The translations under genes and the position numbers were made by a program. DNA of 54,822 nucleotides, taken from assembly GCF_000282495.1 (NCBI RefSeq), contig NZ_AKJE01000010.1:1-54822 (forward strand). The letters are read 5' to 3'. Origin of the DNA: Pseudomonas sp. GM79 (GTDB taxonomy: Bacteria; Pseudomonadota; Gammaproteobacteria; Pseudomonadales; Pseudomonadaceae). The notes under the pieces are model-generated. The model made no database searches and was not told the DNA's origin. It saw nothing but the letters and a program-made list of their open reading frames with translations. This document shows positions 49,128 to 54,822 of this stretch, in pieces. Position 1 is the stretch's first letter. Each line of letters opens with the position of its first letter.

Positions 49128-49244
49128 TACAGGCCTCTGGCTGTTTAGAGGGCATTTTCTAATTCCATCTGTTTGAATGCTCCGCTGCGGTGTCAACGAT
49201 TGGCCCGCTTGCGAAAAAAATTAAACTCGGGTAACCAATGGAGC

Positions 49245-49260
49245 TGGCAAGTTCCGTGCA
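49245..49260 (+). promoter_or_regulatory. Sigma-54-type promoter upstream of phaC1
   Basis: TGGCAAGTTCCGTGCA matches the RpoN consensus TGGCACG-N4-TTGCW at the invariant GG and GC with the required 10-base spacing. It lies 110 bases upstream of phaC1. RpoN dependence of phaC1 has been described in some pseudomonads. Confidence 0.6.
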
Positions 49261-49369
49261 TTTGTAGCTATTCGCAATTAACGGTCACCCGAGCAGTAGT
49301 ACCTGGCGTTTGCTGTGTGACTACACAGCTGGGCTCAGGTACTCGTCTCAGGACAATGGAGCGTCGTAG

Positions 49370-51049
49370 ATGAGTAACAAGCTTAACGATGACTTGAAAT
49401 TTCAGGCTTCGGAAAATACCTTGGGGCTGAATCCTGTTGTTGGACTACGTAGAAAGGATCTCTTGGGCTCTGCCCGAATGGTGCTGACCCAGGCCATCAG
49501 ACAACCCATCCACAGTGCCAGGCATGTCGCTCATTTCGGCATCGAACTGAAGAACGTGCTGTTTGGAAAATCCGAGCTTCAACCGCAAAGTGATGACCGT
49601 CGCTTCCTTGATCCGGCCTGGAGTCAGAACCCGCTCTATAAACGTTATTTGCAAACCTATCTGGCGTGGCGCAAGGAGCTTCACGCGTGGATCGATGACA
49701 GCAATCTTTCGCCCAAGGACGTCGCTCGCGGGCATTTCGTGATTAACCTCATGACCGAAGCCATGGCCCCGACCAACACGGCGGCCAACCCGGCGGCGGT
49801 CAAACGCTTCTTCGAAACCGGCGGCAAAAGCCTGCTCGACGGTCTCTCCCACCTGGCCAAGGATCTGGTGCACAACGGTGGCATGCCGAGCCAGGTCAAC
49901 ATGGGTGCATTCGAAGTCGGCAAGAGCCTGGGCGTGACCGAAGGCGCAGTGGTGTTTCGCAACGATGTGCTGGAGTTGATCCAGTACCGACCGATCACTG
50001 AGCAGGTGCATGAACGCCCACTGCTGGTGGTGCCGCCACAGATCAACAAGTTCTATGTTTTCGACCTGAGCCCGGACAAGAGTCTGGCGCGCTTCTGCCT
50101 GCGCAACAATGTGCAGACGTTCATCGTCAGCTGGCGCAACCCGACCAAGGAGCAGCGCGAGTGGGGTCTGTCGACCTACATCGAAGCGCTCAAGGAAGCG
50201 GTCGACGTGGTCACCGCAATCACCGGCAGCAAAGACGTGAACATGCTTGGCGCCTGCTCTGGCGGCATCACTTGCACCGCCCTGCTGGGCCACTACGCGG
50301 CGATCGGCGAGAAGAAGGTCAACGCCCTGACGCTGATGGTCAGCGTGCTGGACACCACCCTCGATAGCGACGTGGCTCTGTTCGTCGACGAGCAGACCCT
50401 TGAAGCCGCCAAGCGCCATTCTTACCAGGCCGGTGTGCTGGAAGGCCGTGACATGGCGAAAGTCTTCGCGTGGATGCGCCCCAACGACCTGATCTGGAAC
50501 TACTGGGTCAACAACTACCTGCTGGGCAACGAGCCTCCGGTTTTCGACATTCTGTTCTGGAACAACGACACCACTCGCTTGCCGGCCGCGTTCCACGGCG
50601 ACCTGATCGAGATGTTCAAAAACAACCCACTGATCCGCTCCAACGCACTGGAAGTGTGCGGCACACCGATCGACCTGAAGCAGGTCACTGCCGACATCTT
50701 TTCCCTGGCCGGTACCAACGATCACATCACTCCGTGGAAGTCCTGCTACAAATCCGCGCAGCTGTTCGGCGGCAAGGTCGAGTTCGTGCTGTCCAGCAGC
50801 GGGCATATCCAGAGCATCCTGAACCCTCCGGGCAATCCGAAAGCGCGCTACATGACCAGCACCGACATGCCGGTCAATGCCGAAGAATGGATGGAAAACT
50901 CCACCAAGCACACCGATTCCTGGTGGTTGCATTGGCAGGCGTGGCAGGCCGAGCGTTCGGGCAAGCTGAAAAAGTCCCCCGCCAACCTTGGCAACAAGGC
51001 CTATCCAGCGGGTGAAGCGGCGCCAGGCACTTATGTACACGAGCGTTGA
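49370..51049 (+). CDS. phaC1: Class II poly(3-hydroxyalkanoate) synthase 1
   Basis: PhaC1 (559 residues) polymerises medium-chain 3-hydroxyacyl-CoA into granule PHA. The lipase-like box GACSGG places the nucleophile at Cys296; the catalytic Asp lies in AGTNDHITPWKS and the His in SSSGHIQSILNPP. It is the first gene of the pha locus, 242 bases after the DUF971 gene, in a gap that contains the sigma-54-type element. Confidence 0.97.
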   Translation: MSNKLNDDLKFQASENTLGLNPVVGLRRKDLLGSARMVLTQAIRQPIHSARHVAHFGIELKNVLFGKSELQPQSDDRRFLDPAWSQNPLYKRYLQTYLAWRKELHAWIDDSNLSPKDVARGHFVINLMTEAMAPTNTAANPAAVKRFFETGGKSLLDGLSHLAKDLVHNGGMPSQVNMGAFEVGKSLGVTEGAVVFRNDVLELIQYRPITEQVHERPLLVVPPQINKFYVFDLSPDKSLARFCLRNNVQTFIVSWRNPTKEQREWGLSTYIEALKEAVDVVTAITGSKDVNMLGACSGGITCTALLGHYAAIGEKKVNALTLMVSVLDTTLDSDVALFVDEQTLEAAKRHSYQAGVLEGRDMAKVFAWMRPNDLIWNYWVNNYLLGNEPPVFDILFWNNDTTRLPAAFHGDLIEMFKNNPLIRSNALEVCGTPIDLKQVTADIFSLAGTNDHITPWKSCYKSAQLFGGKVEFVLSSSGHIQSILNPPGNPKARYMTSTDMPVNAEEWMENSTKHTDSWWLHWQAWQAERSGKLKKSPANLGNKAYPAGEAAPGTYVHER

Positions 51050-51069
51050 GTTTCAGGTAACACGCAGTC

Positions 51070-51091
51070 CGCGGCACTGGGAGGTGCCGCG
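51070..51091 (+). terminator. Hairpin between phaC1 and phaZ
   Basis: CGCGGCAC and GTGCCGCG pair perfectly around a six-base loop, 21 bases after phaC1. No T-run follows, so it may attenuate, be Rho-dependent, or only stabilise the phaC1 message. Confidence 0.45.
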
Positions 51092-51183
51092 ATCTCTATC
51101 AATCACTCTCGAGGCCAGCCTCGAACATTCTGCGACGGCCCGGGACGGCCCGATCAGCGTTTAAAACCTACAGGGCTTCGTGC

Positions 51184-52038
51184 ATGCCGCAACCGTTCGT
51201 ATTCCGTACCGTCAACCTGGATGGCCAGACCCTCCGCACAGCGGTACGCCCCGGCAAGCCTCACTTGACGCCCTTGCTGATTTTCAACGGCATCGGCGCC
51301 AACCTGGAGCTGATATTCCCGTTCGTCCAGGCTCTGGATCCGGACCTGGAAGTCATTGCCTTCGACGTGCCCGGTGTCGGCGGCTCATCGACTCCCAATC
51401 GACCCTATCGCTTCTCGGGCCTGGCAAAACTCACGGCGCGAATGCTCGACTATCTCGATTACGGACAAGTCAACGTGATTGGCGTTTCGTGGGGCGGCGC
51501 TCTGGCGCAGCAGTTCGCCCATGACTATCCCGAGCGCTGCAAGAAGCTGGTGCTGGCGGCCACGGCGGCAGGCACCGTGATGGTTCCGGGCAAGCCTAAA
51601 GTGCTGATGATGATGGCCAGCCCGCGACGCTACATCCAGCCCTCCCATGTGATCCGCATTGCACCGATGATCTACGGCGGCTCGTTCCGTCGCGATCCGA
51701 CCCTGGCAGCCAGTCACGCCGCCAGGGTTCGTTCGGCAGGCAAACTCGGTTATTACTGGCAGCTGTTCGCCGGTCTCGGCTGGACCAGCATTCACTGGCT
51801 GCACAAAATCCATCAACCGACCCTGGTACTGGCCGGCGACGACGACCCACTGATCCCGCTGATCAACATGCGCATGCTGGCTTGGCGAATTCCCAACGCC
51901 CAACTGCACATCATCGACGACGGCCATCTGTTCTTGATTACCCGCGCCGAAGCGGTGGCACCGATCATCATGAAGTTTCTTGAGGAAGAACGTCAGCGCG
52001 CAGTAATGCATCCACATCCGGCGCCATCGGGCGGTTAA
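51184..52038 (+). CDS. phaZ: Intracellular medium-chain PHA depolymerase
   Basis: PhaZ (284 residues) is an alpha/beta hydrolase that releases 3-hydroxy acids from PHA granules. The serine box is GVSWGG (Ser102), the Asp is in LAGDDDPLIP and the His in DDGHLFLITR. It sits between the two synthase genes, the standard arrangement. Confidence 0.96.
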   Translation: MPQPFVFRTVNLDGQTLRTAVRPGKPHLTPLLIFNGIGANLELIFPFVQALDPDLEVIAFDVPGVGGSSTPNRPYRFSGLAKLTARMLDYLDYGQVNVIGVSWGGALAQQFAHDYPERCKKLVLAATAAGTVMVPGKPKVLMMMASPRRYIQPSHVIRIAPMIYGGSFRRDPTLAASHAARVRSAGKLGYYWQLFAGLGWTSIHWLHKIHQPTLVLAGDDDPLIPLINMRMLAWRIPNAQLHIIDDGHLFLITRAEAVAPIIMKFLEEERQRAVMHPHPAPSGG

Positions 52039-52167
52039 CCGACCCCGACTTTTGTTTATGAAAAGGAGTCGGCAGGAGGCCGTGCCGCGCAACAACCCGC
52101 AACAACGTCTATGGTGTTTTGTTCGGGTGTGTTTGTTTTTGGCCTGATGACGAAGGAGTGTTAACTC

Positions 52168-53850
52168 ATGCGCGACAAACCAGCGAAGGGCTCTTTGCCC
52201 ACTCCCGCTGCATTCATCAATGCTCAGAGTGCGGTTACCGGTCTGCGCGGCCGGGACCTGCTTTCGACCTTGCGCAGCCTGGCCACCCACGGCCTGCGCA
52301 ACCCGGTGTATACGGCCCGGCATGCCTTGAAGCTGGGCGGCCAGTTGGGCCGCGTATTGTTGGGTGAAACCCTGCATCCGACCAACCCGCAAGACAGTCG
52401 CTTTGCCGACCCGACGTGGAGCCTCAATCCCTTTTATCGCCGCAGTCTGCAGGCCTATCTGAGCTGGCAGAAAGAAGTCAAAAGCTGGATCGACGAAAGC
52501 AACATGAGCCCGGACGATCGTGCCCGCGCCCACTTTGCCTTTGCCTTGATCAATGACGCCGTGGCGCCGTCCAACACCCTGCTCAATCCGCTGGCGATCA
52601 AGGAATTTTTCAACTCCGGCGGCAATAGTCTGGTGCGGGGTATCGGCCATCTGGTCGACGATGTCCTGCACAACAACGGCCTGCCAAGACAAGTCACCAA
52701 ACAAGCATTCGAGGTGGGCAAAACGGTCGCCACCACTACCGGCTCGGTGGTGTTTCGCAATGAGCTGCTGGAGCTGATCCAGTACAAGCCGATGAGCGAA
52801 AAGCAGTATTCCAAGCCATTGCTGATCGTGCCGCCACAGATCAACAAGTACTACATTTTCGATTTGAGCCCCAACAACAGCTTCGTTCAGTTCGCCCTTA
52901 AAAACGGTTTGCAGACCTTCATTATCAGCTGGCGCAATCCCGATGTGCGTCATCGCGAATGGGGGCTGTCGTCTTATGTCGAAGCCGTCGAAGAAGCGAT
53001 GAATGTGTGCCGGGCAATCACCGGCGCTCGCGAGGTCAACCTGATGGGGGCTTGTGCCGGTGGGCTGACCATCGCCGCGCTGCAAGGGCATTTGCAGGCC
53101 AAGCGGCAGCTACGACGGGTGTCCAGCGCGACCTACCTGGTCAGCATGCTCGACAGCCAGATAGACAGCCCGGCTACCCTCTTCGCCGATGAACAGACGC
53201 TGGAAGCGGCCAAGCGCCGCTCGTATCAGAGGGGCGTTCTGGAAGGTAGTGACATGGCCAGGGTGTTTGCCTGGATGCGTCCCAACGACTTGATCTGGAA
53301 TTACTTCGTCAATAACTACCTGATGGGCAAGGAGCCGCCGGCGTTCGACATCCTCTACTGGAACAATGACAACACGCGTCTGCCAGCAGCGTTTCATGGC
53401 GACCTGCTGGATTTCTTCAAGCACAACCCGCTGAGTCATCCTGGCGGGCTGGAAGTGTGCGGCACGCCGATCGACCTGCAGAAAGTCACCGTCGACAGCT
53501 TCAGCGTGGCAGGCATGAATGATCACATCACCCCATGGGATGCGGTGTATCGCTCGACATTACTGCTGGGGGGCGAGCGGCGCTTCGTGCTGTCCAACAG
53601 CGGTCATGTACAGAGCATTCTCAACCCGCCGAACAATCCGAAAGCCAACTACGTCGAGAATCCGAAACTGAGCAGCGACCCGCGGGCCTGGTATTACGAC
53701 GCCAAGCGCGTCGACGGTAGTTGGTGGACGCAATGGCTGGACTGGATTCAGGAACGCTCCGGCGCACAACACGAAACCCGGATGGCCCTCGGCAACCAGA
53801 ACTATCCACCGATGGAGGCGGCACCCGGTACTTACGTGCGCGTGCGCTGA
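52168..53850 (+). CDS. phaC2: Class II poly(3-hydroxyalkanoate) synthase 2
   Basis: PhaC2 (560 residues) is a close paralogue of PhaC1, with the nucleophile box GACAGG (Cys296), the Asp in AGMNDHITPWDA and the His in SNSGHVQSILNPP. It probably differs in substrate preference. GAAGGAG precedes ATG 52168. The gap to phaZ is 129 bases. Confidence 0.96.
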   Translation: MRDKPAKGSLPTPAAFINAQSAVTGLRGRDLLSTLRSLATHGLRNPVYTARHALKLGGQLGRVLLGETLHPTNPQDSRFADPTWSLNPFYRRSLQAYLSWQKEVKSWIDESNMSPDDRARAHFAFALINDAVAPSNTLLNPLAIKEFFNSGGNSLVRGIGHLVDDVLHNNGLPRQVTKQAFEVGKTVATTTGSVVFRNELLELIQYKPMSEKQYSKPLLIVPPQINKYYIFDLSPNNSFVQFALKNGLQTFIISWRNPDVRHREWGLSSYVEAVEEAMNVCRAITGAREVNLMGACAGGLTIAALQGHLQAKRQLRRVSSATYLVSMLDSQIDSPATLFADEQTLEAAKRRSYQRGVLEGSDMARVFAWMRPNDLIWNYFVNNYLMGKEPPAFDILYWNNDNTRLPAAFHGDLLDFFKHNPLSHPGGLEVCGTPIDLQKVTVDSFSVAGMNDHITPWDAVYRSTLLLGGERRFVLSNSGHVQSILNPPNNPKANYVENPKLSSDPRAWYYDAKRVDGSWWTQWLDWIQERSGAQHETRMALGNQNYPPMEAAPGTYVRVR

Positions 53851-53909
53851 CGTTTAACGAACCACGGCCGCCAATGGCCGTGGCATGACTCGACCATTAA
53901 GAAGACTGG

Positions 53910-54530
53910 ATGAAAACCCGCGACCGGATTCTCGAATGTGCCCTGCAGTTGTTCAATCAGAAGGGCGAACCGAATGTGTCCACCATGGAAGTGGCCAACG
54001 AAATGGGCATCAGCCCGGGCAACCTCTACTACCATTTCCACGGCAAGGAACCGCTGATCCTCGGGCTGTTCGAGCGCTTCCAGGCCGAGTTGACGCCCTT
54101 GCTCGACCCACCGTCCGATGTGGAATTGGGGCCCGAGGATTACTGGCTGTTCCTGCACCTGATCATCGAACGCCTGGCCCATTACCGGTTTCTGTTCCAG
54201 GACCTGTCGAACCTTGCCGGCCGCCTGCCGAAACTGGCCAAGGGAATACGCAATCTGCTCAATGCGTTGAAGCGCACACTGGCTTCATTGCTGGCGCAAT
54301 TGAAAGCTCAAGGTCAGTTGGTCAGTGACACCCAGGCACTGGGGCAGCTGGTGGAACAAATCACCATGACGTTGCTGTTCTCACTGGACTATCAGCGAAT
54401 TCTCGACCGTGAAGGTGAAGTGCGACTGGTGGTATATCAGATCATGATGCTGGTGGCGCCGCACTTGCTGCCGCCTGTCAAGGTTGCGACCGAGCGGTTG
54501 GCATTGCAGTACCTCGAAGAGCACGACTAA
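53910..54530 (+). CDS. phaD: TetR-family regulator of the pha locus
   Basis: PhaD (206 residues) has an N-terminal TetR helix-turn-helix (MKTRDRILECALQLFNQKGE start, then VANEMGISPGNLYYHFHGK) and an all-helical effector domain. In P. putida PhaD activates the pha genes in response to fatty-acid metabolites. It is the last gene of the plus-strand pha cluster and faces phaF. Confidence 0.95.
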   Translation: MKTRDRILECALQLFNQKGEPNVSTMEVANEMGISPGNLYYHFHGKEPLILGLFERFQAELTPLLDPPSDVELGPEDYWLFLHLIIERLAHYRFLFQDLSNLAGRLPKLAKGIRNLLNALKRTLASLLAQLKAQGQLVSDTQALGQLVEQITMTLLFSLDYQRILDREGEVRLVVYQIMMLVAPHLLPPVKVATERLALQYLEEHD

Positions 54531-54533
54531 CCC

Positions 54534-54626
54534 TGTGGGAGCGGGCTTGCTCGCGAAAGCTATTCATCATTCAACATTGATATCGATTGACCCACCGCTT
54601 TCGCGAGCAAGCCCGCTCCCACATTG
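54534..54626. repeat. REP doublet (BIME), copy 6
   Basis: Inverted arms TGTGGGAGCGGGCTTGCTCG and CGAGCAAGCCCGCTCCCACA flank a spacer that is the reverse complement, with a few changes, of the one in the copy at 19766-19858. Confidence 0.9.
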
Positions 54627-54658
54627 GATTTGTGGTGCTTTCTAGAATCCATGCACAA

Positions 54659-54697
54659 ACAAAAACGCCCGACCTTCGCAGGCCGGGCGTTTTTTTA
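54659..54697. terminator. Bidirectional terminator between phaD and phaF
   Basis: AAAAACGCCCGACCT and AGGCCGGGCGTTTTTTT pair around TTCGC/TCGC with one mismatch; both strands end in T-runs. It separates the convergent phaD and phaF genes. Confidence 0.88.
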
Positions 54698-54706
54698 GTC
54701 CTGAAA

Positions 54707-54822
54707 TCAGGACTGACTGGTTGGCGTCGATGGAGCCGGCGCAGCAGTCGGGGTTACAGCAGGTGTCGGAGCAGTGGAGGAGTTCGCCGTGCTGACCGGA
54801 GTTACCGGCTTGGCGGCAGCCA
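54707..54822 (-). CDS. phaF: Phasin PhaF, C-terminal end only
   Basis: The minus-strand frame enters from the window edge and ends at 54707. The 37 visible residues (AAAKPVTPVSTANSSTAP onward, ending STPTSQS) are an Ala/Pro/Thr/Ser-rich tail with the AAKP unit of histone-like PhaF. PhaF binds PHA granules and nucleoid DNA. The call rests on composition and on its place opposite phaD. Confidence 0.75.
   Translation of the reverse strand, partial: AAAKPVTPVSTANSSTAPTPAVTPTAAPAPSTPTSQS

Overview
The window is GC-rich chromosomal DNA of a Pseudomonas, most likely from the P. fluorescens group. The gene orders pilMNOPQ-aroK-aroB-damX-gltB-gltD-hemE, ponA next to maeB, rpmE-priA-argS-SPOR-hslVU and phaC1-phaZ-phaC2-phaD-(phaF) are typical of that genus. 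So are the head-to-head REP doublets with a GTGGGAGCGGGCTTGCTCGC core. No rRNA, tRNA, CRISPR array, integrase or transposase gene was seen.

Region 1 (1-13.4 kb) is the distal part of an aryl polyene (APE) pigment cluster. It runs: truncated acyltransferase, aromatic amino acid ammonia-lyase, hotdog thioesterase, LolA-like carrier, MMPL exporter, CPA2-like membrane protein, halogenase-like flavoprotein, methyltransferase, lipoprotein, ketosynthase, dehydratase, ketoreductase, second ketosynthase, and a small secreted protein. From the acyltransferase to the second ketosynthase every gene overlaps the next by 1 to 20 bases, so this is one translationally coupled transcript. The acyl carrier proteins, ligase and other early genes would lie upstream of the window. 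A 128-base palindromic repeat sits in frame inside the signal-peptide region of the LolA-like gene.

Region 2 (13.4-17.4 kb) is accessory. A LysR gene diverges from a four-gene operon: a haem-oxygenase-fold enzyme, an EamA exporter, a thioredoxin-fold 2Fe-2S ferredoxin and a small DUF6953-like protein. It is followed by a second, diverged copy of the last 45 bases of the gene that precedes it, so the block looks inserted at that gene's 3' end. Beyond it lie repeat debris, a strong terminator and a 5' fragment resembling queC. This operon is the best candidate here for an undescribed metabolic system.

Region 3 (17.4-49.2 kb) is core genome. It holds a YnfL/YnfM-like regulator and MFS pair, hemE, gltD and gltB (ammonium assimilation), damX-like, aroB and aroK, the type IV pilus alignment and secretin operon pilMNOPQ, divergent ponA (PBP1A), malic enzyme, a secreted SNase-like nuclease whose start overlaps the rpmE terminator, rpmE, priA, argS, a SPOR protein, hslVU behind a near-consensus heat-shock promoter, and a DUF971 gene.

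Region 4 (49.2 kb to the end) is the medium-chain-length polyhydroxyalkanoate locus: phaC1, phaZ, phaC2, phaD, then the C-terminus of a convergent phasin (phaF). A GG-N10-GC sigma-54-type element lies upstream of phaC1. REP doublets occupy at least six intergenic gaps, and several share homologous spacers in opposite orientations.
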